Shown: piece after piece, positions 8,695 through 17,313 of the stretch
How the letters are laid out: the number at the start of each line of letters is the position of its first letter
Position numbering within the stretch: the stretch's first letter is position 1
Source of the DNA: Streptomyces sp. GESEQ-35
Lineage (GTDB): Bacteria > Actinomycetota > Actinomycetes > Streptomycetales > Streptomycetaceae
Direction: 5' to 3'
DNA: 64,000 bases
Assembly: GCF_017948485.1 (NCBI RefSeq)
Contig: NZ_JAFFSX010000010.1
Span: forward strand, 186,001-250,000
Notes under the pieces: generated by a model
What the model was told of the DNA's origin: nothing
The model's input: the letters and a program-made list of their open reading frames with translations, nothing else
Database searches by the model: none
Translations under genes and position numbers: made by a program

Positions 8695-9981
8695 CTAAAG
8701 CGCGCTGCCCGTCCGCCACTGGGCCCACGACAGGTTCCAGCCGTTGAGGCCGTTGGCCGGATCGACGGTGTCCTCGCCCGAGTTCTGTACGACGACCACG
8801 TCTCCGAGCATCGAGCTCTTGTAGAACTTGTAGCCGTCCACGGTTGTGTCGTCCGCGCCCTTCGCGTCGTGCAGGCCGATGCAGCCATGGCTGGTGTTCT
8901 CGCTGCCGAACACCGAGGTGGACGCCCAGTAGTTGCCGTGGATGAAGGTGCCGGACGTGGTCAGCCGCTGGGCGTGCGGGACGTCCGCGATGTCGTACTC
9001 GTCGCCGAGCCCGACCGTCGAGGACTCCATCCGCGTCTCCTTGAACCGCTCGCTGATCACCATGATCCCGGACCAGGTCGTGTGGTCGGCGTCGCCGCCG
9101 GTGACCGGGTAGGTGGCGAGGGTCGCGCCGTCCCGCGCCACCGTCATCCGCTTGGTCGCGAGGTCGACGGTGGTGATCTGCTCCCGGCCGATGTGGAAGG
9201 TGACGTCCTTGGACTGGACGCCGTAGACGCCGTCCGCGCCCTCGACGTCCTTCAGCCGCAGGCCGAGCGTGATCGTCGTGCCGGCGGCCCAGTACGTCTC
9301 CGGCCGGAAGTCGAGCCGGGTGTCGCTGAACCAGTGGCCGACCACCTCGACCGCCGGATCGGCGGTCACCGTGATCGCCTTCTCGACGGCGGCCCGGTCC
9401 GACACGGCCTGCGTGAAGTTGATCGACACGGGCATGCCGACGCCCGAGGTCGAGTCCGCCTCGGGAGTGAAGTAGCCCACGAAGGTCGCGCCCGGCGACT
9501 TGGTGGTGAAGGCCGCCGACTGCTCGGCGGCGCCCTCCGGCCCGGCCATGACGGTGTACTTGGTGCCCGAGTACGGATTCTTTGCCGACGTCCACTTCGT
9601 GCGGGTGTCGTTGTACGACCCGGCGAGCGTCGAGCCGTCGTTGCCCGTGACCTTCACGGACGCGAGTGTGCCGTGGGCCACGGTGACCTCGACGGGGCTG
9701 GTGAAATCGGCCTTCTTGGTGCCGTCGGCGGGGGTGACCGCGACGACCGGCTTCTTCGTGGCCTCCTTGGACTCCGAAGCGTCCTCGGGCTCCGACGCGT
9801 CGGCCGTCGCGGCGCCGCACCCGGTCAGCGCGACCGCCGGGATCGCCCCGAGGACCGCGAGCACACCACGCCGGGACCACCTCTCCGTCCGCTGCCCGGC
9901 CCGGTTCGATATGTGCGAGTCGCCCACGGCACGCCTTCCTCGGATATCCGACTTTGCGTGTGCATCGTGCGCCTCGTACAT
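8695..9981 (-). CDS. L,D-transpeptidase lipoprotein (YkuD domain, Ig-like domains)
   Basis: 428 residues. The N-terminus has a twin-arginine stretch (RWSRRGVLAVLGA) followed by lipobox LTGC, so it is probably exported and anchored to the membrane. Two Ig-like domains follow (about 75-280), then the YkuD catalytic domain with HGNYW and SHGCIGL; Cys367 is the expected nucleophile. Such enzymes form 3-3 cross-links in peptidoglycan, and the architecture matches actinobacterial Ldt proteins. The open frame reaches 10104, but the ATG at 9981, preceded by AAAGGA, is the best start. Divergent from the next gene. Confidence 0.88.
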   Translation of the reverse strand: MYEAHDAHAKSDIRGRRAVGDSHISNRAGQRTERWSRRGVLAVLGAIPAVALTGCGAATADASEPEDASESKEATKKPVVAVTPADGTKKADFTSPVEVTVAHGTLASVKVTGNDGSTLAGSYNDTRTKWTSAKNPYSGTKYTVMAGPEGAAEQSAAFTTKSPGATFVGYFTPEADSTSGVGMPVSINFTQAVSDRAAVEKAITVTADPAVEVVGHWFSDTRLDFRPETYWAAGTTITLGLRLKDVEGADGVYGVQSKDVTFHIGREQITTVDLATKRMTVARDGATLATYPVTGGDADHTTWSGIMVISERFKETRMESSTVGLGDEYDIADVPHAQRLTTSGTFIHGNYWASTSVFGSENTSHGCIGLHDAKGADDTTVDGYKFYKSSMLGDVVVVQNSGEDTVDPANGLNGWNLSWAQWRTGSAL

Positions 9982-10165
9982 GGGGCGATCCTTTGAATCG
10001 CACGGTCGCCGCCTGAGATTCCTGTGAGGAGACCCTGAGAGAAGTCCTGAAACCACGGTTGTCCGTGCCCCCGGCATTGCGAACAGAGTATGAAGGTGCC
10101 GCAAGGAACCGAGCGCGGAGTCTCGTCTTCATCGGCTCCGCGGCCGACCACTGCCGGAGGTATAC

Positions 10166-12832
10166 GTGAGCGAAGTCCGCCAGCGGCACACCGTGGCCAT
10201 CGTCGGAGCGGGCGCGGCCGGGGCGCTGACCGCCGTCCAGCTCTGCGAGACGGCGACGCGCCGCCGGACCCCTCTCGATCTCGTCCTGATCGATCCGGCC
10301 CCGGAGGCGGGCCGTGGCACCGCCTACGCCACCCGTGACCCACGGCACCGGCTCAACGTGCCCGCGGGCGGTATGAGTTGTTACCCCGACGACCCGGGCC
10401 ACTTCGTCCGCTGGCTGTGCCGGCACGGCGAACCCGCCGTCAACCCGGCCGACTTCGCCACCCGGTACCGCTACGGCGCCTACCTCGCCGACACCCTCGC
10501 CCAGGCCGTTGTCCGCGCCCATGGCACGGTCACGGTACGGCGGCTGCGGACACGGGCGGAGCGCTGTACCGACACCCCCGAAGGCAGGCTGGAACTCGGC
10601 CTCGTCGACGGGGGTGACGTGATCGCGGACAGCGTGGTCATCGCCACCGGCCCCGCCGCGCCGTCCGCCGCCTGGGCCCCGCCCGCCCTGCGTGCCTCGG
10701 CCCGCTTCCTCGCCTCGCCCTGGGCGACCGGCGCCCTCGACGGCCCGCGTGAGGGCACCGCCGACGTCCTCCTGGTCGGCACCGGACTGACCGCCGTGGA
10801 CCTCGCCCTGACCCTGGACCGCCCCGGGCGCACCGTGCACGCCCTCTCCCGCAGCGGCCTGCTCCCGCAACCGCACGCCCTCACCCCGGCGGGCCCGATG
10901 CCCGCACCGGAGGGGTTGCACGACACCTCGCTCGGCAGGCTGCGCCGCGCGGTCTACCGGCACATCAGCCGTTCCGTGCGTGACCACGGTGACTGGCGTC
11001 CCGCGCTCGACAGCCTGCGTCCGCACACCGCCCGCCTGTGGCGGAGCCTCACCCCCGAGGAACGGGCCGACTTTCTGGCGCGCGAGGGTGCGCTCTGGAA
11101 CACGCACCGCCATCGCATGGCACCCGCCACCGCCGAGTCCGTCTCCCGCGCCCGCACGACGCGACGCCTCCAGGTGCATACGGGCACGATCACCGCAGCC
11201 GAGGAGCGCGACGGCACGCTGCTGGTCACCTTGTCCAACGGCCGGGAACTACAGGTGGGTTGGGTGATCGACTGCACCGGGCCGGGCCGCAGCCTCGAAG
11301 ACCCCTTGTGGCGCTCGCTGTTCGAGGGCGGCGCGGCGGTCCCCGGCCCACTCGGTATGGGCGTCGCCACCCGCGACGGACGACTCCACGATCACCAAGG
11401 GGGCGCGGAACGCCCGCTGTTCACGCTGGGCGCCCCGCGCCGCGGCGAACTCTGGGAGACCACCGCGATCCCCGAGATCCGAGTCCAGGCCGCCGAGCTG
11501 GCCCAGCACCTGCTCGCCCCGTTGACCCGCAAGCGCCGCGCAGGCCGCCGTCCCGTCGACGGACTCGGACTTCCCCTCTCCACCCACGCCGAGGCCGCCG
11601 CGGCCCACCGCAGCGGAACGGAGCGGATCCTCAAGGTCCGTTCCGGCGCCGAGGACGCCTTCGTCCGCGCGGTCGCCCTCGACCCCGGCTTCGCACTCGG
11701 GCACGCGGCACTCGCCCTGCTCGGCCACGAGTGCGGGGCCGCCGTAGACGTACCCCGGGCCCTCGCCGAAGCCCAGCGGTGCGCCCGCGAACGGGCCGAC
11801 GAGCGTGAGCGGTCCTTCGTGGACGTCGTCACGCGCCGGGTGCACGGCGAGGACGGCGACGGCGCGCTCGTACGACACCTCGAAGCACATCCGGCCGACG
11901 CGCTCGCCCTCGCCGTGGCCGTGCCCACCATCGCCTTCTCCGGCGTGACCGATCTGGACGGTGACCGGGCGCTGGGGCTGGTCGAGCGGACGTCTCCCGC
12001 GTACGACGGCCACTGGTTCCACACCTCCCTGCGCGCCTTCCTCCGGCAGGAACAGGGCCGCCTGCACGAGGCCGGTGAACTCGCGCACCGCGCGCTGGCC
12101 GCCGAGCCCGCCTCCGGGCACGCCGTGCACGCCCTGGCCCACGTCCACTACGAGTCCGGCGCCCACGAGGCCGGCCGGGACTGGCTGGACGGCTGGGTGT
12201 CCGGGCAGGGGCGGGGCGCCGTCCACCGGGCGCACTTCTCCTGGCACATCGCCCTGCACGAACTGGCCCTGGACGACCCGGTCGCCGTGCGCAGGAGGTG
12301 GTTCAGGCAGCTCGCGCCGGGCCGGGTGACCGGCGTCCGGGCCCTGGTCGACTCCGGTTCGCTGCTGTGGCGGGCCCGGCTCAGCGGCACCTGGCAGGGT
12401 GAACTGCCCACCGCGGACGTCCTGGAGTCGGTGGCGACCGACGTACTGGAGCGCCCCGCGACCGCCTTCACCGCCCTGCACGCGGCCGTCGCCCTCACCG
12501 CGGCCGGCGACCTGGCGGCCCTGCGCCGGCTGCGCGACCACGCCTCGGGCGCCGACGAGGTGCAGCGCGACGTCATCGCCCCGCTGTGCGAGGCGTTCGC
12601 CGCGGTAGTCGAGGAGCGCTTCCAGGACGCGGCCCGGGGGTTGGACGCGCTGCTCCCGGTGCTGCGCCGGGTCGGCGGCAGCGCGGCCCAGCGTGAGGTC
12701 GTCGAGGAGACCCTGCTGTACGCCCTGGTGGCGGCCGGCCGCTGCGACGCGGCCCGCCGCCTGCTGGACGCCCGCCTCGACCGGGGGCATTCCCCGCGGG
12801 ATCGGAGGATGCTGGCGGGGTTGCCGGTCTGA
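10166..12832 (+). CDS. FAD/NAD(P)-binding protein fused to a TTC38/StaR-like repeat domain
   Basis: 888 residues, two complete-looking parts. Residues 1 to about 465 are a NAD_binding_9-type flavoprotein: VAIVGAGAAGALTAV, RGTAYATRDPRHRLNVPAGGMS, a second dinucleotide motif DVLLVGTGLTAVDLAL, and the family's end, RRGELWETTAIPEIRVQAA. After a basic linker, residues about 485-888 look like the tetratricopeptide TTC38/StaR-like family: AFVRAVALDPGFALGHAALA, HAVHALAHVHYESG, AHFSWHIALHELAL. No substrate is known for either part; a role in handling a small metabolite is only a guess. GTG start with GGAGG five bases away. Normal high-GC codon use. Confidence 0.75.
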   Translation: MSEVRQRHTVAIVGAGAAGALTAVQLCETATRRRTPLDLVLIDPAPEAGRGTAYATRDPRHRLNVPAGGMSCYPDDPGHFVRWLCRHGEPAVNPADFATRYRYGAYLADTLAQAVVRAHGTVTVRRLRTRAERCTDTPEGRLELGLVDGGDVIADSVVIATGPAAPSAAWAPPALRASARFLASPWATGALDGPREGTADVLLVGTGLTAVDLALTLDRPGRTVHALSRSGLLPQPHALTPAGPMPAPEGLHDTSLGRLRRAVYRHISRSVRDHGDWRPALDSLRPHTARLWRSLTPEERADFLAREGALWNTHRHRMAPATAESVSRARTTRRLQVHTGTITAAEERDGTLLVTLSNGRELQVGWVIDCTGPGRSLEDPLWRSLFEGGAAVPGPLGMGVATRDGRLHDHQGGAERPLFTLGAPRRGELWETTAIPEIRVQAAELAQHLLAPLTRKRRAGRRPVDGLGLPLSTHAEAAAAHRSGTERILKVRSGAEDAFVRAVALDPGFALGHAALALLGHECGAAVDVPRALAEAQRCARERADERERSFVDVVTRRVHGEDGDGALVRHLEAHPADALALAVAVPTIAFSGVTDLDGDRALGLVERTSPAYDGHWFHTSLRAFLRQEQGRLHEAGELAHRALAAEPASGHAVHALAHVHYESGAHEAGRDWLDGWVSGQGRGAVHRAHFSWHIALHELALDDPVAVRRRWFRQLAPGRVTGVRALVDSGSLLWRARLSGTWQGELPTADVLESVATDVLERPATAFTALHAAVALTAAGDLAALRRLRDHASGADEVQRDVIAPLCEAFAAVVEERFQDAARGLDALLPVLRRVGGSAAQREVVEETLLYALVAAGRCDAARRLLDARLDRGHSPRDRRMLAGLPV

Positions 12833-12846
12833 GGCGTGCTGTTGGG

Positions 12847-12905
12847 CAGCGCCCCGAAGGGGCGCGGGGAACTGCGCGACCAGCCACGATGGCGCCGCAG
12901 ACGAC
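12847..12905 (+). repeat. Streptomyces intergenic repeat, copy 1 (forward)
   Basis: Contains GCGCCCC-GAA-GGGGCGC (hairpin 12849-12865) followed by GGGGAACTGCGCGACCAGCC. The same core is found near 19101, 44921 (reverse) and 49242. It lies just after the stop of the flavoprotein fusion gene. Confidence 0.8.
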
Positions 12906-12914
12906 CGACGAACT

Positions 12915-12961
12915 GGACGGCGGGACCACGAAGCCGCACTGGCTCAGTGGTCCCGCCGTCC
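12915..12961. terminator. Bidirectional terminator hairpin
   Basis: Perfect 15-base arms GGACGGCGGGACCAC / GTGGTCCCGCCGTCC around a 17-base loop that can itself pair (AGCC/GGCT). Placed between two convergent genes, ten bases before the MMPL stop. Confidence 0.85.
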
Positions 12962-12970
12962 GGAACGCAG

Positions 12971-15079
12971 TCACACCCGTTCGCCCGCGTACGTCTGCTG
13001 CGCCGGTGCAACCTCCTCGCTCAGCCCGAACCGGTCGTGTGCCCGGCGCAGCGGCTTCGGTGCCCACCAGGCGTACCGGCCCAGCAGCGCCATCGTCGCC
13101 GGGACGAGCAGCATCCGGACCACCGTGGCGTCGATGAGGACCGCGAGGGTGAGACCGAGGCCGATCTGAAGGATGGGGGAGAAGCCGCCGGTCATGAAGG
13201 CGCCGAAGACGACGGCGAGGAGCAGGGCGGCGCAGGTGACCACGCGGCCTGAGCGGCGCAGACCGGTCACCACGGCTTCCTGGTCGTCCCCGGTCTGCTT
13301 CCGGGCCTCCCGCATCCGGGCCAGGATGAACAACTCGTAGTCCATGGCGAGTCCGAACGCGATCGCGACGATCAGTGGTGGTGCGGTCAGGCTGAGCGCG
13401 CCCAGTTCCTGGGAGCCCAACAGGCCTGCCAGATGGCCGTCCTGGAAGACCCAGACCACCACACCGAGCGCGGCGCCCAGGCTGAGCAGCGTGGTGAGGA
13501 TGGTGCGCAGCGGGATCAGCACCGAGCCGGTGAACGCGAACAGCAGGGCGAAGATGCCGGCCAGGACGGTCACGGCCGCCCAGGGCGCCCGGTCGGCGAG
13601 CATGTCGCGGAAGTCGACCAGCCGGGCCGCCATCCCGGTGACCTCGACCAGCTCGTCCCCGCTCAGGTCCCGTATCTGCGTCACGAGGTCGGTGGCCGCG
13701 TCGCCGTCGGCGCTGCCGGGTGGCTGGAGCTCCATGACCGTGGTGCCGCCCGGCAGTTGACGGGACTCGGCGGTCGGAGACAGCGCCCGGATCTCGTCGG
13801 CGGTCGCGGGGTCGGTGCCCGGCTTGAGGACGACCGTGATCGGCGAGACGCCCGTACCCGGCGGGAAGTGCGCGTCGACGGTGTCGTACAACTGCCGTGC
13901 CTCGGTGCTCGACGGCAGCTGGTCGGCGCCGCCGATGTTGATGCGCATGCCGGTCACGGGCAGGGCCAGGACGAGGAGCACCGGGACGACCACGGCGACC
14001 ACGGCGATACGCCGGCGGGCCGCGAAGCGGGCCAGGCGGGCGAAGAGCCTGCCCTCCTCGCCCTCGGGCCGCTCCTTCGCCGGGGTGATCTTCCCGCCGA
14101 ACTTGGTGAGCAGCGCGGGCAGCAGCGTGAGCGCGGCCAGCATGTCGATGACCACCACGGCGGCGACGGCCAGGCCCATGCTGCGCAGGAACACGCTCGG
14201 GAACACCAGCAGCCCGGTCAGGCTGACCGCCACCGTCAGCCCCGAGAACAGCACGGTCCGTCCGGCGTGCGCGACCGTGCGCTCCACGGCCTCTACGACG
14301 TCCTCGGTGTTCCGGCGCTCCTCGCGGAAGCGGACCACCATCAACAGGGCGTAGTCCACGGCGAGTCCGAGCCCCAGCATCGTGGTCACCTGGATCGCGT
14401 ACACGGAGATGTCGGTGAACTGGCTGAAGCCGAACAGCGCCAGGAAAGCGCCCGCGATTCCGCTGACCGCGACCATCAGCGGCAGCCCGGCCGCGCGCAG
14501 TCCGCCGAAGATGACCAGCAGCAGCGCCATCACGACCGGCAGGGAGATCAGCTCCGCGTTGCGTACGTCCTCCTGGGCGCGCTCACCGAGCTGGGTGCCC
14601 AGCAACGGGCCGCCGCTGACATGGACTTCGGGTGCGTCGATCTGATGGATGCGGGCGGCCGCCGCGTCCACCGCCGTCTCCTCGTCCTCGTCGTCCAGAC
14701 CGCCCTGGAGGGTGACGGACACGATCAGTGCCCGCCCGTCCTCGGCGATCAGACCGCGGGTCGCGTACGGGTCCGGCACCGCCGCGACCCCGGCGATGTC
14801 CCGGACGTCCGCCACGGCCCGCTCGACCTGGGGGCGCAGGGCGGGGTCGGAGACGGCGACGCCCTCGACGACGCCGGTGATCGATTCACCGGTCGGGTCG
14901 GCGCCGTCGAGGTACTGCGCGGCCCGCTCCGACTCCGTACCCGGTACTTCGGGCACGTTGTCGGAGAGCCGGCTGAAGACGCCCGTTCCGAGCCCGAAGC
15001 CGAGCAGCAGGAAGAGCACCCACAAGAGGATGACGGTGAGCGGGCGGCGGGTAGCCGCCCGGGCGAGCGTGGCGAGCAC
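12971..15079 (-). CDS. MMPL-family RND transporter
   Basis: 702 residues with two repeated halves, each of one N-terminal helix, an extracytoplasmic domain and five helices. Helix 1 is RRPLTVILLWVLFLLLGFGLG. Characteristic text includes GLGLAVDYALLMVVRFREE in the first half and AIAFGLAMDYELFILARMREA in the second, with the Asp-Tyr pair used for proton coupling in this family. The C-terminus (RYAWWAPKPLRRAHDRFGL) is typical of Streptomyces MMPL proteins. Likely exports a lipid or hydrophobic small molecule; the cargo is not evident. GTG start after GGGAGGGACC. The adjacent two-component genes may regulate it. Confidence 0.88.
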   Translation of the reverse strand: MLATLARAATRRPLTVILLWVLFLLLGFGLGTGVFSRLSDNVPEVPGTESERAAQYLDGADPTGESITGVVEGVAVSDPALRPQVERAVADVRDIAGVAAVPDPYATRGLIAEDGRALIVSVTLQGGLDDEDEETAVDAAAARIHQIDAPEVHVSGGPLLGTQLGERAQEDVRNAELISLPVVMALLLVIFGGLRAAGLPLMVAVSGIAGAFLALFGFSQFTDISVYAIQVTTMLGLGLAVDYALLMVVRFREERRNTEDVVEAVERTVAHAGRTVLFSGLTVAVSLTGLLVFPSVFLRSMGLAVAAVVVIDMLAALTLLPALLTKFGGKITPAKERPEGEEGRLFARLARFAARRRIAVVAVVVPVLLVLALPVTGMRINIGGADQLPSSTEARQLYDTVDAHFPPGTGVSPITVVLKPGTDPATADEIRALSPTAESRQLPGGTTVMELQPPGSADGDAATDLVTQIRDLSGDELVEVTGMAARLVDFRDMLADRAPWAAVTVLAGIFALLFAFTGSVLIPLRTILTTLLSLGAALGVVVWVFQDGHLAGLLGSQELGALSLTAPPLIVAIAFGLAMDYELFILARMREARKQTGDDQEAVVTGLRRSGRVVTCAALLLAVVFGAFMTGGFSPILQIGLGLTLAVLIDATVVRMLLVPATMALLGRYAWWAPKPLRRAHDRFGLSEEVAPAQQTYAGERV

Positions 15080-15208
15080 GGTCCCTCCCGGCGAGTCGTC
15101 GGTTGACTTCGCCTTCAGGCTCGTGCCCGCCGGGGTGTCGACGGATCGCCGGAGGGAGCGGTTTACGGGACTGGGCCGTACGGGGGATGCGCGCCCGTGT
15201 CTCCCTCG

Positions 15209-15877
15209 CTAGGGGGATCCGGGGGTCACCAGGCCGTTCTCGTAAGCGCAGATCACGGCCTGAACCCGGTCCCTGAGACCGAGCTTGCTCAGCACGTTGC
15301 TGACATGGGTCTTGACGGTGTGCTCGCTGACGAAGAGGGTCGTGGCGATCTCGGCGTTGGAGAGCCCGCGGGCGAGCATCCGCAGGGTCTCCACCTCGCG
15401 CGCGGTCAGCACCTCCAGCCGGTCGGGCGTGACCTCGGCGGTGGCCTCCTCACGGCGGCGCCGCACGATGTCCGCGACCAGCCGGCGGGTCACGGTCGGG
15501 GCGAGCAGCGAGTCGCCGCCCGCGACCACCCGTACGGCGTGCACCAGGTCGTCCCGGCGCACGTCCTTGAGCAGGAAGCCACTGGCGCCCGCGTACAGCG
15601 CCTCGTACACGTACTCGTCGAGGTCGAAGGTGGTCAGCATGACGACCTTGCAGCTGGACTGGGCGCACACCTGACGGGCCGCCTCCAGACCGTCCGTGCC
15701 GGGCATGCGGATGTCGAGCAGCAGCACGTCCGGAGTGTGCCGCTGGACGGCGGCGACCGCCTCGGCGCCGTCCCCGGCCTCGGCGACCACCTCGATGTCC
15801 GGCTGCGCCTCCAGGATCATGGTGAAGCCGCTGCGGACCAGCTCCTGGTCGTCGGCGACGACCACGCGGATGCTCAC
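15209..15877 (-). CDS. NarL/LuxR-family response regulator
   Basis: 222 residues. Receiver domain at 1-120: acidic pair Asp9-Asp10, phosphoacceptor Asp55 in LLLDIRMPG, and Lys in FLLKD. LuxR-type helix-turn-helix at about 155-215 (LTAREVETLRMLARGLSNAEIATTLFVSEHTVKTH split over two helices). The GTG at 15877 overlaps the kinase stop by four bases (GTGA), so the pair is co-translated. A longer frame upstream is only the shadow of the kinase gene. Confidence 0.93.
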   Translation of the reverse strand: MSIRVVVADDQELVRSGFTMILEAQPDIEVVAEAGDGAEAVAAVQRHTPDVLLLDIRMPGTDGLEAARQVCAQSSCKVVMLTTFDLDEYVYEALYAGASGFLLKDVRRDDLVHAVRVVAGGDSLLAPTVTRRLVADIVRRRREEATAEVTPDRLEVLTAREVETLRMLARGLSNAEIATTLFVSEHTVKTHVSNVLSKLGLRDRVQAVICAYENGLVTPGSP

Positions 15878-17064
15878 CCCAGCGCCGCCTGCCGGTCCGC
15901 GGCCGGGAGACGTACGACGACCTGGAAGCCGCCGTCCGGACCGCGCCCGGTGCGTACGCTGCCCCCGCAGGCGGCCGCCCGTTCCCGGATACCGATGAGA
16001 CCGTGTCCGCCGCCCGGTCCCGACGGGCCCCTTCCGTCGTCCGTCACCACCACTCTCAATTCGTCCTCCAGCCAGTCGAGCGCGACGGTCGCGGAGGAAG
16101 CGTACGCATGCTTCACGGTGTTGGTGAGCGCCTCCTGCACGACCCGGTAGGCGGCGACCTCGGTGTCCGGGGGCAGTGGGCGGGGCTTGCCCGTCATGCG
16201 CAGCTCGACATGCAGGCCGGTGGACTCGGTGACCTGCCGGACCAGGCCTGGCAGGGCGGCCACGCCCGGCTGCGGCAGGCGCTGCCCGGCACCGTCGCGC
16301 TGCTCGTCCTTGAGGACCCCGAGGATCCGGCGCAGCTGGGCCATCGCGTCCCGGCCGGCCCCGGCGATCGCGTCGAACGCGGCTTCCGCGCGCGCCGGAT
16401 CGCTGCGCACCACGACCGGTCCCGCCTCGGCCTGCACCACCATCAGGCTCACCGCGTGGGCGAGGATGTCGTGCATGTCCCGGGCGATCCGGGCGCGCTC
16501 CTGCGCGGTCGCCCGCGCGGTGTCCGCGGTGCGCTCCCGCTCCAGACGGCGGGCCCGGTCCACCAGGGCCGCGGTGTAGGCGCGCTGGACCCGGGCGAGT
16601 ATGCCGAACCCGTACGCGCAGACGATGCTCAGCAGCTGGAAGGCGTACTCGAAGGGGAGGGGTGCGTCCTTGTGCTGCATGACCAGGGAGACCCCGAGGA
16701 TCCAGCCCACCAGCATGAAGCGCCGCTGCCAGACGCGGCCCTGCGCGGCCATGGTGTAGAGGACGATCAGACCGCCGTACACCACCTCCGGCGGCGGGGC
16801 GTGATACACGGCCATGACGGGCGTCGCCGTCGACACCAGGCACGCGGTCGTGAACGGGGCCCGGCGCCGCCACACCAGCGGGACGGCCGTGGCCGCCGCG
16901 AGCAGCCAGCCCTGCCAGGTCAGCTTGTCGTCGCTGTCGCCGGGGAAGATCCACTGGAGCGAGGCGGCGAACAGCACCAGCGCGGCCAGCGCGCCGTCGA
17001 CGACATACGGATTCGCCGTGCGCAGCCGGGCTACGGCAGGCGTGATCCAGGACGGTGGGGACAT
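15874..17064 (-). CDS. Two-component sensor histidine kinase (HisKA_3 type)
   Basis: 396 residues. About five or six hydrophobic segments fill residues 15-170. The dimerisation/phosphoacceptor helix follows: QERARIARDMHDILAHAVSL, with the His of DMHD phosphorylated in this family. The ATPase domain has EALTNTVKHA (N box), VTDDGRGP and GHGLIGIRERA (G boxes). The membrane sensor has no recognisable ligand domain. The frame is open to 17289, but ATG 17064 has a clean GAGGAG six bases upstream. Pairs with the regulator just downstream; the MMPL gene further on is a plausible target. Confidence 0.92.
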   Translation of the reverse strand: MSPPSWITPAVARLRTANPYVVDGALAALVLFAASLQWIFPGDSDDKLTWQGWLLAAATAVPLVWRRRAPFTTACLVSTATPVMAVYHAPPPEVVYGGLIVLYTMAAQGRVWQRRFMLVGWILGVSLVMQHKDAPLPFEYAFQLLSIVCAYGFGILARVQRAYTAALVDRARRLERERTADTARATAQERARIARDMHDILAHAVSLMVVQAEAGPVVVRSDPARAEAAFDAIAGAGRDAMAQLRRILGVLKDEQRDGAGQRLPQPGVAALPGLVRQVTESTGLHVELRMTGKPRPLPPDTEVAAYRVVQEALTNTVKHAYASSATVALDWLEDELRVVVTDDGRGPSGPGGGHGLIGIRERAAACGGSVRTGRGPDGGFQVVVRLPAADRQAALG

Positions 17065-17121
17065 GGGCGGCTCCTCGGGGCAAGGGCCATTCCAGTATTG
17101 CGACGGCGAAGCGGACGAGTC

Positions 17122-17133
17122 CTCACCGGTGAG
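17122..17133. promoter_or_regulatory. Perfect 12-base palindrome CTCACCGGTGAG
   Basis: Lies about 58 bases upstream of the kinase start in the 249-base region divergent from the sulfatase. Could be an autoregulatory site for the NarL-type regulator or part of a promoter; only the symmetry is seen. Confidence 0.3.
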
Positions 17134-17250
17134 AGGGATATCGTCGCTTCCGTTTGTGATCATTCTGATGCGGTGGAGGGGGAACCTCCGCCCGGAAGTT
17201 CGCCTCTCAATGATCGAAACAGAGCGTTCACAGTGTGTGCATGGTTTTGG

Positions 17251-17275
17251 ACCGATGGCAGCGATCACCATCGGT
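17251..17275. promoter_or_regulatory. Inverted repeat upstream of the sulfatase
   Basis: Exact arms ACCGATGG and CCATCGGT are separated by nine bases and end 38 bases before the sulfatase ATG. Could be an operator, or a hairpin in the leader. Confidence 0.35.
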
Positions 17276-17313
17276 GGAGCAGCCCGCACCTGCCGTCACC
17301 ACAGGAGACACGT

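Noticed and set aside
8588..11179. An 863-residue minus-strand frame
   Set aside because: It runs across the L,D-transpeptidase in a different frame and the flavoprotein gene on the other strand, with repetitive Arg/Gly/Pro text.
15878..17083. Long N-terminal extension of the response regulator frame
   Set aside because: It is the kinase gene read in another frame; the GTG at 15877 gives the exact receiver-domain start.
16003..17313. Upstream extension of the sulfatase frame
   Set aside because: It is antisense to the histidine kinase; the Tat signal and AGGAG at 17314 mark the real start.
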